Positions 17,025-26,020 of a stretch of 58,064 bases of DNA are shown here, piece by piece. The DNA comes from an uncultured Spirochaetales bacterium (GTDB lineage: Bacteria > Spirochaetota > Spirochaetia > Sphaerochaetales > Sphaerochaetaceae). The stretch spans positions 1 through 58,064 of the forward strand of contig CASFTW010000013.1 of NCBI GenBank assembly GCA_949297785.1. Direction: 5' to 3'. How positions within the stretch are numbered: the stretch's first letter is position 1; each line of letters begins with the position of its first letter. The notes beneath the pieces are model-generated. The model was not told the origin of the DNA. It did no database searches and saw only the letters and a list, made by a program, of their open reading frames with translations. The translations under genes and the position numbers were made by a program.

Positions 17025-18412
17025 CAGATGAAGAAATAAGAAGACAGAATCATTACAGGAAGATGACAGAGTCTCCCGTTCATGGACTGATCATAAAACT
17101 TGCCGTTCCCACCATCATCTCAATGCTGGTCTCGTCTATATATAATATGGCGGACACCTATTTCGTCTCAAAGCTCGGCACCAGTGCGGCCGGAGCCGTA
17201 GGTGTCGTTTTCTCGGTCATGGCGATCATTCAGGCCGTGGGATTCACGATCGGCATGGGCGGCGGTGTCATAATGTCGCGCCAGCTGGGAGCGAAGGAGA
17301 CGGAAAAGGCAATGAGCAGTGCCAGTACGGCGTTTTTCTTTGCTCTGGCACTTGGTATTCTGCTTGCTGTTTCCGGTGTTCTTTTCAACAAGCCTCTCAT
17401 GAAACTGCTCGGTGCGACCGAGACCATTCTTCCTTATGCCCAGTCCTATGCCGCATACATATTTCTCGGGGCACCTTTCATGTGCACTTCCTTTGTGATG
17501 AACAATCTTCTGAGAAGCGAGGGAAAGGCCGCCTTCGCCATGGTGGGCATAACTGCAGGAGGGTTGCTGAACATAGCTCTGGATCCGCTTTTCATCTTCA
17601 CTTTCGGCCTCGGCACTGCAGGTGCGGCCATCGCCACATCGCTCAGCCAGGCGATAAGCTTTATTATCCTTCTTGCCTTTTTCATGATGGGAAAGAGCAA
17701 TGTAAGAATAAACATAAGAAGGGTATCGCTGAAAGGAAGGCTTTATCTCGATATTGTGAAGATGGGACTTCCCAGTCTTTCAAGACAGGGTCTTGCATCC
17801 CTTGCCACTGTTGCTCTTAATGTAAGTGCAGCTGCCTTTGGTGATGCAGCGGTTGCGGCAATGTCGATCACCTCACGTATAACATTCTTCATCTTTTCCG
17901 CACTTCTCGGTTTCGGACAGGGCTTCCAGCCGGTGTGCAGCTTCAACTGGGGTGCGCGCAAGTACGTCAGGGTATACGATGCCGTACGTTTCACTGCAGC
18001 TGTCGGAACAATCCTGATGATCATAATCCCGGGAATATGTTTCATTTTCTCATCCTTCCTCCTGCAGTGTTTCATTTCCGATGATGCGCAGGTCATTGAA
18101 ATGGGCTCTCTGGCACTCAGGGCACAGTGCTTCGCACTTGCATTCCAGGGTATATGCGTGACGACCAATATGGCACTGCAGAGCACAAGCCATTACGGCA
18201 AGGCCACGTTTCTTGCGCTGTGCCGTCAGGGCATATTCTTCATACCTGTCGTTCTCATACTTCCCCGTATCATCGGTCTTAACGGCGTCCTGTTCGCACA
18301 GAGCATCAGCGATATACTGACATTTTTTGTCAGCATATTCTTCTTCATCTCATTCCTGAAGGAAGTGAAGGACAGAGCCTCTGGCGTTCATTATGATAAT
18401 CCACTACACTGA
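17021..18412 (+). CDS. MATE-family efflux transporter
   Basis: A 463-residue, 12-helix multidrug and toxic compound extrusion protein. It begins with a short charged tail, then SPVHGLIIKLAVPTIISM and YNMADTYFVSKLG, a typical first MATE repeat; the second half repeats the plan (MGLPSLSRQGLASLATVALN). It exports cationic or other small molecules with sodium or proton coupling; the substrate is unknown. GGAGG lies 6 bases before ATG 17021, inside the last codons of the IscB frame. Unlike the second MATE protein in this window it has no extra cytoplasmic domain. Confidence 0.93.
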   Translation: MTDEEIRRQNHYRKMTESPVHGLIIKLAVPTIISMLVSSIYNMADTYFVSKLGTSAAGAVGVVFSVMAIIQAVGFTIGMGGGVIMSRQLGAKETEKAMSSASTAFFFALALGILLAVSGVLFNKPLMKLLGATETILPYAQSYAAYIFLGAPFMCTSFVMNNLLRSEGKAAFAMVGITAGGLLNIALDPLFIFTFGLGTAGAAIATSLSQAISFIILLAFFMMGKSNVRINIRRVSLKGRLYLDIVKMGLPSLSRQGLASLATVALNVSAAAFGDAAVAAMSITSRITFFIFSALLGFGQGFQPVCSFNWGARKYVRVYDAVRFTAAVGTILMIIIPGICFIFSSFLLQCFISDDAQVIEMGSLALRAQCFALAFQGICVTTNMALQSTSHYGKATFLALCRQGIFFIPVVLILPRIIGLNGVLFAQSISDILTFFVSIFFFISFLKEVKDRASGVHYDNPLH

Positions 18413-18436
18413 GGAAAAAGGAGGAGATTAAAAGAC

Positions 18437-19216
18437 ATGCAGGTTGTAATAGCGTTGACGGTGCTGATTGCGACAGTCCTCGGCTCGATAAGCGGAATAG
18501 GCGGAGGCGTGATCATAAAACCGGTGATGGATGCCATCAGCGGGCTTGATTCTTCTCAGATAAGCTTTCTTTCCGGAACGACAGTTCTTACCATGACGAT
18601 CGTATCGCTTCTCAGGAGCAGGGGCGGGGATGTCAGAATTGACAGAAGGGGAACCTTCCTTGCAGTGGGAGCCGCGTTCGGCGGACTTGCCGGCAAATCG
18701 GTCTTTTCATATCTTGTTGCGGCTTTCCCGGATCAGGGAAAGGTTTCGCTCGTGCAGAACATAATCATGGTAATCCTCACTCTTGCAGTGCTGTTCTACA
18801 TGATTTACAAGACCCGCATCAGGCAGATGAATATACAGAACAGGGTATTCGCGCTTGCGGCAGGCCTCTTTCTCGGCCTGATGAGTTCTTTCCTCGGTAT
18901 CGGAGGAGGCCCGATCAACATAATGATCCTCAGCTTCTTCTTCAGCATGGACACAAAGACCTGCGCGCTGAATTCTCTTTACATCATCTTCTTCTCCCAG
19001 ACAGTGAGCCTGCTGTCCAATATCGTGATGAAGGACATACCGTCATTCGAGCCGCTTCTGCTCGTAATGATGATGGTCTGTGCCATGGCAGGCGCGACGG
19101 CAGGGCGTGCCCTTTCAAAGAAAATGGATGAGCATAAGGTTGATGTTATGTTCATGGGAATGCTCATACTCATCACGGCAATAAGTATCTACAACTGTTT
19201 CAAATATGCAGCCTGA
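18437..19216 (+). CDS. TauE/SafE-type sulfite/anion exporter family permease
   Basis: A 259-residue membrane protein with two related halves, each carrying the glycine signature: GSISGIGGGVIIKPVMD near the N-terminus and SFLGIGGGPINIMIL in the second half. This family moves organosulfur anions and other small anions across the inner membrane; the substrate here is unknown. AAGGAGGAG is placed ~13 bases before ATG 18437. It follows the MATE gene by 24 bases and is probably cotranscribed. Its stop codon lies inside a perfect palindrome shared with the convergent gene. Confidence 0.9.
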   Translation: MQVVIALTVLIATVLGSISGIGGGVIIKPVMDAISGLDSSQISFLSGTTVLTMTIVSLLRSRGGDVRIDRRGTFLAVGAAFGGLAGKSVFSYLVAAFPDQGKVSLVQNIIMVILTLAVLFYMIYKTRIRQMNIQNRVFALAAGLFLGLMSSFLGIGGGPINIMILSFFFSMDTKTCALNSLYIIFFSQTVSLLSNIVMKDIPSFEPLLLVMMMVCAMAGATAGRALSKKMDEHKVDVMFMGMLILITAISIYNCFKYAA

Positions 19217-19228
19217 TCAGCTGATCAG
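19213..19228. repeat. 16-bp palindrome spanning two convergent stop codons
   Basis: CTGATCAG occurs twice in tandem; since it is its own complement the 16 bases are a perfect palindrome. TGA of the TauE gene and the TGA of the minus-strand gene (forward TCA) both lie in it. It may act as a short bidirectional 3' hairpin, although it lacks a T-tract. Confidence 0.5.
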
Positions 19229-20002
19229 TGCGTAAAGGTGCTCAAGCGCTGTGTTCACGGCGCCTGGCAAATCCCCTTCATATGCTTTTGAATATATATT
19301 CTTCATGTCGGCATCAAAATCTTCCGGGAGGACTGGACACAGAGCATGTGCATAGCCGATAAGCTTCTTCTCACCGGGATGGAGGACTCTGCTGTATGCG
19401 AATAGCATGTCGAAATATGATGCCATCAGGGCTGCAAGCCTGTGGCAGCGGCTGACGAAGTCGTTCCTCCCGACTGCAAGTTCCAGCTGTTTGATCCATG
19501 TGGCTTCCCCGTCTCCGGACATCATTCTGCGGTTGTATGAGATTATGCTGTCCTTCAGTTCCCCGGGATATGGCTGGTTCAGCACCGCTGTCTGTTCTTT
19601 GAGACCTGCTTTGTCGAAAAGGAATGAAGATGTCCTGAGGTTATAGAGAAAACAGGTGCTGTAGCCAAGGGAGGGAATATGCTTCACCCATACCCTGTCA
19701 ATCTGTTCATTTACAAATGACACCGGTCTGTACATCAGATCATATGTGATGCCATCTTTTGTGAACTCATCACCTTCCTCAAAGAAAGAGGCATCAATGC
19801 GGGCCTCATCTGCAATGGGCAGTATTATTCTCTCCCTGTCTTCTCTGCTTATGTGTCTGTCATAATATATATAGAGATCCCAGTCAGAACCCTCATCATT
19901 GATGAGACTTGTCCTTGAACCGGAAACGGCAAGTGCGCTGCATCCCTCAAGACCTGCAAAGACTTCCTTCAGCAGCTGTATTGTTTTGTGTTCATCATTC
20001 AT
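19217..20002 (-). CDS. Nucleotidyltransferase-fold protein (aminoglycoside-adenylyltransferase-like)
   Basis: A 261-residue protein with the pol-beta-type nucleotidyltransferase signature AVSGSRTSLINDEGSDWDLYIYY (GS motif, then DxD as SDWDL) in residues ~24-46 and a third acidic residue plausible at RIDASFF. The C-terminal ~130 residues are helical with a C-terminal His/Arg-rich core, as in DUF4037- or AadA-like proteins. It may modify a small molecule or be a housekeeping relative without resistance function; drug resistance should not be assumed. It ends directly adjacent to the TauE/SafE stop. Confidence 0.75.
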   Translation of the reverse strand: MNDEHKTIQLLKEVFAGLEGCSALAVSGSRTSLINDEGSDWDLYIYYDRHISREDRERIILPIADEARIDASFFEEGDEFTKDGITYDLMYRPVSFVNEQIDRVWVKHIPSLGYSTCFLYNLRTSSFLFDKAGLKEQTAVLNQPYPGELKDSIISYNRRMMSGDGEATWIKQLELAVGRNDFVSRCHRLAALMASYFDMLFAYSRVLHPGEKKLIGYAHALCPVLPEDFDADMKNIYSKAYEGDLPGAVNTALEHLYALIS

Positions 20003-20075
20003 GGAATGAATTCTACATCAGACATGAAGTCTCATGATTTTCTCATTCTGCCTGAAAAGGAAATAAAAAGGACAA

Positions 20076-20112
20076 AAAACGGAGAGAGAGGGATTCGAAG
20101 TCCCGGTAATAG
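20076..20112 (-). pseudogene. 3' fragment of tRNA-Ser, possible attachment-site remnant
   Basis: Bases 20076-20099 are identical to 38186-38209, the last 20 bases of tRNA-Ser(CGA) plus four flanking bases, and the next 12 bases match at 9 positions including CGGTAATA, which is specific to the CGA gene rather than the TGA copy. The T stem is broken (GAGGG replaced), and no other tRNA part follows, so it cannot make a tRNA. It has the same orientation as the intact gene 18.1 kb away. A 9-bp inverted repeat GAAGTCCCG/CGGGACTTC begins inside it. Confidence 0.7.
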
Positions 20113-20217
20113 AATATGTTTTAGCGGTTGCTTAACGAAACGGGACTTCATGACAGTTCTGCCGGAGCAAGTTGAACTTCAATCTTCAGAGAGAGCCATT
20201 TTCATGACAGAAATGTC

Positions 20218-20928
20218 TCAGTCATTTGCTTCAAGCCATTGCAGAAATTCAGATGTGCTTATTGTCCATTCAATTTCGACTGAAGACCCCGGGATGATTA
20301 TGAATTCACTCAATCCGTACTCGTCTGAATCTCCTTTCCAATCATATGTGTAGCCAAGCCTTGTCCATGGATAGGCTGAATAGATGTAAGAGTAGAGAAT
20401 ATTCTCATTGAACCAATCCTCAAGCTCTCCGAGACTGGATCCGTCCAGATCGGAAGGTTCTATCTGTTCTGTTATATCTGTTTCATAGGCAGGACGGAGA
20501 ATCTCATCTTCTTCGCACCAGAAAGCGGTTACGTGTGTGTATCCGCTGTTCTCTGGTAGTCCTATGAGTTCTTCCAGCCTGAGAATCCAGTCTTTTACTT
20601 CATCTTTATTATCTCTGTACCATGATATGATCTCCTGATCGGTGAAAGTCCAGATCGGATCATCCACTGTATAGACAGAATCCCTGATATATCTTTCCGG
20701 ATGTCTGTTCCATGACAGCATGAGCACTTTATCACCATCTTCATTCCATGTTACCAGTTCAGAGTCTTTGGTTATTTCCACCAATGGTCTGATCTCATCC
20801 GGCTCAGCTACGACAGCATCGCACATTGCTCTGCTGTACAGATCTGTTTCCGTTACTGACGCACAGGAGGAAAACAACAAGAGGAAAGAAACCGCAATAA
20901 GAACAGCTGCTGCATTTTTCATTTTCAT
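20218..20928 (-). CDS. Putative lipoprotein of unknown function
   Basis: A 236-residue protein with a lipoprotein signal peptide (KMKNAAAV, hydrophobic run, LLLFSSC lipobox with Cys near 22). The mature part is acidic and Trp/Tyr-rich, with no motif I recognise. It would be anchored at the outer leaflet of the inner or in the outer membrane. GGAAGGT precedes the ATG. It is divergent from the STAS operon and lies just inside the tRNA-fragment border, so it may belong to the accessory region. Confidence 0.75.
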   Translation of the reverse strand: MKMKNAAAVLIAVSFLLLFSSCASVTETDLYSRAMCDAVVAEPDEIRPLVEITKDSELVTWNEDGDKVLMLSWNRHPERYIRDSVYTVDDPIWTFTDQEIISWYRDNKDEVKDWILRLEELIGLPENSGYTHVTAFWCEEDEILRPAYETDITEQIEPSDLDGSSLGELEDWFNENILYSYIYSAYPWTRLGYTYDWKGDSDEYGLSEFIIIPGSSVEIEWTISTSEFLQWLEAND

Positions 20929-21198
20929 AATCTACCTTCCGGGTGTTTCACGATTGTCATATTGTCATAATTCTTGTTCTGATATGTGCCGGATCATAAC
21001 ACGGGGGCTGAAATCCTGTTTTTCAAAACTATAGTAAGGTTTTCGTCTATGAACAACAAACTTATGATGAATAGCGATTCTCCTGCCATAAAAAAAGGGT
21101 GTCCTGACGTTTTCGCCGCAGATGCTTCGCCTTTTGCCGCATCTCGATTGTGGATAGAGCTTCCTGAGGATAGTATCACCTAAGCAGGAGGTATAAGC

Positions 21199-21495
21199 AT
21201 GAAAATCGACAAGATACAGGACGGTGCCTGTCTTACTCTCGTTATCTCAGGACGTATGGATACAATGACAGCTCCGGATGTTGATAAAGTTATAAAAGAC
21301 GGTCTCGACGATGTAAAGGAGCTGGTTTTTGATTTCAAGAATCTCGATTACATCTCATCTGCCGGATTGAGGGTGCTCCTTGCCGCCCAGAAAATCATGA
21401 ACAAGAGTGGCCGGATGGTTATCCGTAATGCCGGAGAGAGTGTGATGGATGTATTTGAGGTCACAGGTTTTTCGTCAATCCTTACTATCGAGTGA
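21199..21495 (+). CDS. STAS-domain anti-sigma-factor-antagonist-like protein
   Basis: A 98-residue single-domain STAS protein of the SpoIIAA/RsbV type. The phosphorylatable Ser lies in the canonical loop DYISSAGLRVLL (~53-64). In known systems the unphosphorylated form binds a GHKL anti-sigma kinase, and a PP2C phosphatase restores it. Here it heads a plus-strand run that encodes no sigma factor but does encode GHKL-like domains fused to transporters, so those are plausible partners, with the SpoIIE phosphatase at the other end of the locus. AGGAGGT lies ~7 bases before the ATG. Confidence 0.93.
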   Translation: MKIDKIQDGACLTLVISGRMDTMTAPDVDKVIKDGLDDVKELVFDFKNLDYISSAGLRVLLAAQKIMNKSGRMVIRNAGESVMDVFEVTGFSSILTIE

Positions 21496-21506
21496 CAGGT
21501 ATCCGT

Positions 21507-21695
21507 ATGTGTGAGAATAATCATAGATGTCCATGTACGTATCCATGTCCGAGACATGGAAAATGCTGTGAATGCGTCGCACATCATAGAGACAGTGACG
21601 AAGGTGTGCCGGCCTGTTTTTTCTCTTCCGAAGCGGAACGGACATATGACAGGTCCGTTCTGGCTCTTGCCAAGGACAGGGGGATAATCAATTGA
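21507..21695 (+). CDS. DUF6485-like cysteine-rich small protein
   Basis: A 62-residue protein beginning MCENNHRCPCTYPCPRHGK with a further CCEC, CVAHHR and CFF, followed by EAERTYDRS. The CxCTYPCxxxGxCCxC pattern is what I remember of the small DUF6485 family, probably a zinc- or iron-binding protein; function unknown. ATG 21507 is chosen over a GTG at 21492 that overlaps the STAS stop. The next gene starts with a TTG that overlaps its TGA. Confidence 0.75.
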   Translation: MCENNHRCPCTYPCPRHGKCCECVAHHRDSDEGVPACFFSSEAERTYDRSVLALAKDRGIIN

Positions 21696-23230
21696 GGACT
21701 ATTCAGAAAAAAAAGAAAGAAGGCTTTTGTGTCTTTGTTATGCTTCTTATTGTCATCTTCAGCCTTGTCTCTTGTTCCGGTGATGATGAAAGAGCGGTCA
21801 TCTCTGATCTCGATGAGCTTAACAGGGATGGAATCAGAATCGGAATCATGACCGGCTCTGCATATGACTCCCTTGTCGGAGAACGTTTTCCCAATGCAAC
21901 AAGGGAATATTACAACAGCTTCGCGAACATGGCATATCTTGTGTCCCAGGGACAGTTAGATGCTTTCATAACCGATGAACCCATCGCAAGGTACATCAAT
22001 AACGAGTATCCGTCCGTAAGTCATATAGATGAGATGCTTGGTACTGCCGGATACGCATTTGCCTTCCCGAAGACGGATGACGGAATTCGTCTCATGGAGC
22101 AAATGAATGCGTTTCTGCGTAAAATAGAAGAGGATGGTACGCTTACCCGGATAGATTCAATCTGGTTCGGTTCCGACACATCGGAACAGGTTATAGATTT
22201 TCCCGGATCTGAGGGGGAGAATGGAACACTGAGATTCGCGACTAACGTTGAAAGTGCACCTTTCACTTACCTGGCTAATGGAGAGGTTGTCGGCTATGAG
22301 GTCGATATCCTTGCCAGATTCTGCCATGAATATGGTTATGGTCTTGAGATCTATACGATGGATTTCGATGCACTGATCGCAGGACTGGGCACACGCTACG
22401 ACCTTGCCGCTTCATGCATGACAATCACTGAGGAGAGATTAAGAAGCGTTAATTTCTCAATACCGGATTACAACGGCGGTGTTGTCATGGTTACATATAA
22501 CGGAACGGAAGAGGAAGAGGGGTTCTTCGCATCTGTTGCACAGAGCTTCAGAAACACTTTCATTGAGGAAGGACGTTGGAAGCTGATTGCCCAGGGCATC
22601 GGGGTCACGCTTCTCATTTCGGTCTTCGCGACGATTATCGGAACGGTCATCGGCTTCCTGCTGTGTCTTGGCCGTCTGTCCGGGAAGAGAGCGGCAAATG
22701 CAGCTGTCTCAATCTATGTCAGGATACTGCAGGGAACGCCGATTGTTGTGCTGTTGATGATTCTTTTCTACATAGTCTTCGCAAGAACAGGTCTGAATGG
22801 CATATACGTTGCGATCATCGCCTTTGCCCTGAATTTCGGAGCTTATGTATCCGAGATGATGTATACGGGGATAAAAGGTGTTGATAAAGGACAGTCAGAG
22901 GCTGCGCTTGCGATGGGTTTCACGAAAAGCGAGACGTTCTTCCGTGTGGTGATGCCGCAGGCTGCCAGAAGTTTTCTGCCGATGTATAAGGGTGAATTCA
23001 TATCCCTGGTGAAGATGACTTCTGTTGTCGGCTATATCGCAATCCAGGATCTTACGAAGATGAGCGATATCATAAGAAGCCGCACCTACGATGCGTTCTT
23101 CCCGCTTATCAGCACGGCCGTCCTGTATTTCATCATATCTTACCTCTTGTCTCTTGTAATCGGATATCTTCAGCGTCATCTGGAGTTAGATAGAAAAGAC
23201 AGAAAGGTCAGGGGAGTTAAAATGCAATGA
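21692..23230 (+). CDS. Amino acid ABC transporter: binding-protein/permease fusion
   Basis: A 512-residue fusion. A basic N-terminus and hydrophobic run end in LVSC, a possible lipobox or signal anchor. Residues ~35-170 resemble the second lobe of an SBP_bac_3 protein ([11 protein letters not shown] ... DAFITDEP ... [15 protein letters not shown]), then ~180-270 resemble the first lobe ([27 protein letters not shown]), so the lobes look permuted. From ~285 a His/Gln/Arg-type permease follows ([26 protein letters not shown]) with the EAA loop [25 protein letters not shown] start with AGGGGG upstream. It would take up polar amino acids together with the next gene, which it overlaps by 4 bases. 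Confidence 0.88.
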   Translation: MRTIQKKKKEGFCVFVMLLIVIFSLVSCSGDDERAVISDLDELNRDGIRIGIMTGSAYDSLVGERFPNATREYYNSFANMAYLVSQGQLDAFITDEPIARYINNEYPSVSHIDEMLGTAGYAFAFPKTDDGIRLMEQMNAFLRKIEEDGTLTRIDSIWFGSDTSEQVIDFPGSEGENGTLRFATNVESAPFTYLANGEVVGYEVDILARFCHEYGYGLEIYTMDFDALIAGLGTRYDLAASCMTITEERLRSVNFSIPDYNGGVVMVTYNGTEEEEGFFASVAQSFRNTFIEEGRWKLIAQGIGVTLLISVFATIIGTVIGFLLCLGRLSGKRAANAAVSIYVRILQGTPIVVLLMILFYIVFARTGLNGIYVAIIAFALNFGAYVSEMMYTGIKGVDKGQSEAALAMGFTKSETFFRVVMPQAARSFLPMYKGEFISLVKMTSVVGYIAIQDLTKMSDIIRSRTYDAFFPLISTAVLYFIISYLLSLVIGYLQRHLELDRKDRKVRGVKMQ

Positions 23231-24321
23231 TCAGTATACATCATCTTAGGAAGGAATATGGAAATGTGACACCGCTTAAGGATGTGAATGCCGAAATAGA
23301 GAAAGGCGAAGTCATTTCGGTCATCGGCCCGTCCGGAACCGGAAAATCAACGCTGCTGAGATGCATCAATCTCCTTGAAAAGCCTACAGCCGGAGAGATT
23401 CTCATTGACGGAGAGGCCATCACGGATCCAAAGTGCAAGGTCCATCTTCTCAGAAGGAGGATGGGAATGGTCTTCCAGTCCTTCAATCTTTTCAATCATA
23501 TGAATATTGCGGAGAACATAATGTTCGCTCCCGTGAGGTTATTGGGAAAGAGCAGGCAGGATGCATATGACCGGGCAATGGAACTGCTGCGGACCGTAGG
23601 ACTGGCAGATAAGGCGTTGAGCTATCCTGATGAACTTTCCGGCGGACAGAAACAGCGCGTCGCAATAGCCAGAACTCTGGCAATGGATCCCGAGATTGTT
23701 CTTTTCGATGAACCTACGAGTGCACTTGATCCCACGATGGTGTCGGAAGTCCTTACTGTTATCAGGAAGCTGGCTCAGGAAGGACTTACGATGATGATAG
23801 TGACCCATGAGATGAAATTCGCAAGGGATGTTTCCACCAGAGTTTTCTACATGGATCAGGGTGAGATATATGAGGAGGGAAGTGCGGAGGATATCTTTGA
23901 TCATCCGAAGAAAGAGCGTACACGGCAGTTTATAAAGCATTTGAAGGTTCTCAGAGAGAATATAACATCGCGGGATTTCGATTTCATCGGCATAAATGGA
24001 AGGATAGAGGAGTTCGGACGTCATCAGATGATGTCGCAGCGTACGATAAGATCCCTTCAGCTGCTTTTTGAGGAAGTCTGTGTGGGTACGATACTTACCG
24101 GAGCTGCACAGCCTTTCCCGATTGATCTCACGATTGAATACGGCTCCGATGATGGCTCAGCATCCATGATCATCAAATATTCCGGGCCACACTTCGATCC
24201 GTTCGAGGCAATGGACAGTATCTCCTTGTCCCTTATCAAGGGGCTTGCCGCATCCTGCAGCGCCGAGGCAATTGCGGATGGTCCTTTCAGCAACAGGATT
24301 CATATGAGGATTCAGGAGTGA
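23227..24321 (+). CDS. Amino acid ABC ATPase with C-terminal GHKL-like domain
   Basis: A 364-residue protein. Residues 1-~240 are a GlnQ-type ABC ATPase: Walker [11 protein letters not shown]-loop [11 protein letters not shown], signature LSGGQKQR, Walker [13 protein letters not shown], switch His in IVTHEM. The extra ~120 residues (~245-364) follow the RsbW fold order: [10 protein letters not shown] at the N-box position, [16 protein letters not shown] at the G1 position, and LIKGLAAS at the G2 helix. The Mg-coordinating Asn and the G1 Asp are missing, so it is probably a degenerate, binding-only domain. Such a fusion would let a STAS partner control import. Confidence 0.85.
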   Translation: MISIHHLRKEYGNVTPLKDVNAEIEKGEVISVIGPSGTGKSTLLRCINLLEKPTAGEILIDGEAITDPKCKVHLLRRRMGMVFQSFNLFNHMNIAENIMFAPVRLLGKSRQDAYDRAMELLRTVGLADKALSYPDELSGGQKQRVAIARTLAMDPEIVLFDEPTSALDPTMVSEVLTVIRKLAQEGLTMMIVTHEMKFARDVSTRVFYMDQGEIYEEGSAEDIFDHPKKERTRQFIKHLKVLRENITSRDFDFIGINGRIEEFGRHQMMSQRTIRSLQLLFEEVCVGTILTGAAQPFPIDLTIEYGSDDGSASMIIKYSGPHFDPFEAMDSISLSLIKGLAASCSAEAIADGPFSNRIHMRIQE

Positions 24322-24355
24322 CGCATATGATCCTGCAGATGGCGGCAGTGAAAAA

Positions 24356-24372
24356 CCGGGAAGTTATCCCGG
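24356..24372 (+). other. Intercistronic hairpin
   Basis: CCGGGA/TCCCGG stem with an AGTTA loop in the 94-base gap between the ABC ATPase and symporter genes, the only sizeable gap in the first part of this operon. No T-tract follows, so it is more likely an RNA-processing or stability element than a terminator. Confidence 0.4.
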
Positions 24373-24415
24373 GATATCAACACTTGCTCCGGAATGAATT
24401 AGACGAGGCTGATAG

Positions 24416-26011
24416 ATGATATATGCACTTGACAATGCAAGTATAAGCCGTATAACAGATGAGATCGGCTCCTTTCTTGAAAGCAGGAATCTTGCTGACG
24501 GAAAGGATATACTCAGGACAAAGCTTGCTGCGGAGGAGCTCCTGCTGAAGTATCAGGAAGCTCTTCCGCTGAATTCAAGAGTGAGGCTCAGATGTTCAAG
24601 CACTCTCAAAAAGCTGAAGATCGATATCTTTGTATATGGGGTAAGCCTGAATCCGTTTATCTCTGAAGATGAGCCATATTCCGATGTTCTCCATACCATA
24701 CTTGTCTCAATGGGAGTCGCTCCGTCCTGGAGATACCGCAACGGGGAGAATGCCATAACATTTACTCCCATGGCTAAACAGCACAGCCAGCTTGCGATGC
24801 TTGCAGGTGCTGTGCTTCTTGCGGTTCTGCTTGGATCTTTCTCCCTTCTTTTCGAGCCGGAGACCAGAGCATCAATCTCGTCTTTATTCGTATCTCCCGT
24901 GCTTAATACGTTTTTAGGGCTTCTGAGTGCAGTTTCCGGTCCAATGATCTTCCTGTCTGTCATAATCGGCATATGCAGTATCGGAGACACGGCCACGCTT
25001 GAGAAGATAGGCAGGAGGATGATATCCAGATTCCTGATCATCTCTATCCTCATAGCCCTGATAGCCGGTGTGATATTCCTTCCGTTCTTTAAGATAAGCA
25101 GCGGGCTTTCCGGATCCTTTGATTTTTCAGGGATGCTGACAATGATTCTTGATGCCATTCCCGGAAATCTTTTCACACCTTTCACAGAGGGAAATCCTCT
25201 TCAGATAATTGTCGTGGCCATAATGCTCGGACTCTCAATCCTTGCTCTTGGCGGTAAGGTGACATCGTTTCAGACAGTACTGGAAGAAGGCAACTACATC
25301 ATTCAGCTGATTATGGGAGCTCTGAGCAGAATTGTCCCGGTCTTTGTATTTCTGAGCATATTCAACATGATGCTATCAAGCAATTTCTCCATACTCCTTT
25401 CCTCTTATAAGCTTGTTCCGGTACTTCTTTTAGGGGATATTCTGGTTCTTGGCTATTACCTTATAAAGATTTCGGCAGGCAAGAAGGTGAATATAGCAAG
25501 GCTTATAAGGAAGATTGCACCTACATTCCTGATTGCGCTGACCACAAGTTCCTCAGCGGCCGCCTACTCAACAAACGTGGAGTGCTGCGAGAAGGAACTC
25601 GGTATCGAGCCGAAGATGATAAATTTCGCAATTCCGCTCGGACAGGTCATCTTCATGCCGGGGGCCGTGGTGCTTTTCCTTACCGCAAGTCTTTGCCTTG
25701 CGGAGGTCTATGGTGTGGCAATTTCTCTGCCATGGGTTATGAATGCAATGGTCATCTCATTTCTTCTGGCTGTCGCTGCTCCTCCTGTTCCCGGCGGAGC
25801 TCTTACCTGTTACATGATGCTCACGGCGCAGCTCGGGCTTCCCTCTGAAGCAGTGGCAATCGCCATTGCGTTCAACGTGATACTTGAATTCGTCACCACT
25901 GCGGTGAATGTAGCAGGGCTGCAGCTTGAACTTGTGGAGCTTTCCTCTTCGTTCGGAATGCTGAATCTGGATGCATTAAGAGCGGAGGCGTCACGTGGCA
26001 AAAGGAAATAG
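24416..26011 (+). CDS. Cation:dicarboxylate symporter with N-terminal GHKL-like domain
   Basis: A 531-residue fusion. Residues 1-~118 are soluble and resemble an anti-sigma-type GHKL domain: LRTKLAAEELLLKYQEAL at the N-box and IFVYGVSLNPF at the G1 position, again lacking the Mg-binding Asn and the G1 Asp. From ~125 a DAACS/SDF membrane domain begins (LAMLAGAVLLAVLLG), with the serine-rich re-entrant loop TTSSSAAAYSTN (~382-393) and the substrate/cation stretch near FNVILEFVTTAVNVAG (~490-505). It should transport dicarboxylates or acidic amino acids with sodium or protons. GAGG lies ~9 bases before ATG. The domain order is opposite to that in the ABC ATPase and MATE fusions. Confidence 0.85.
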   Translation: MIYALDNASISRITDEIGSFLESRNLADGKDILRTKLAAEELLLKYQEALPLNSRVRLRCSSTLKKLKIDIFVYGVSLNPFISEDEPYSDVLHTILVSMGVAPSWRYRNGENAITFTPMAKQHSQLAMLAGAVLLAVLLGSFSLLFEPETRASISSLFVSPVLNTFLGLLSAVSGPMIFLSVIIGICSIGDTATLEKIGRRMISRFLIISILIALIAGVIFLPFFKISSGLSGSFDFSGMLTMILDAIPGNLFTPFTEGNPLQIIVVAIMLGLSILALGGKVTSFQTVLEEGNYIIQLIMGALSRIVPVFVFLSIFNMMLSSNFSILLSSYKLVPVLLLGDILVLGYYLIKISAGKKVNIARLIRKIAPTFLIALTTSSSAAAYSTNVECCEKELGIEPKMINFAIPLGQVIFMPGAVVLFLTASLCLAEVYGVAISLPWVMNAMVISFLLAVAAPPVPGGALTCYMMLTAQLGLPSEAVAIAIAFNVILEFVTTAVNVAGLQLELVELSSSFGMLNLDALRAEASRGKRK

Positions 26012-26020
26012 AAGGTTCTT

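Noticed and set aside
19217-20002. Calling the nucleotidyltransferase an aminoglycoside-resistance gene
   Set aside because: Only the general fold signature is visible; no specific resistance-enzyme motif is recognisable.
20097-20149. Inverted repeat GAAGTCCCG/CGGGACTTC as an integron attC site
   Set aside because: The loop is long and the paired GTTRRRY/RYYYAAC boxes are not in the right arrangement; no integron integrase.
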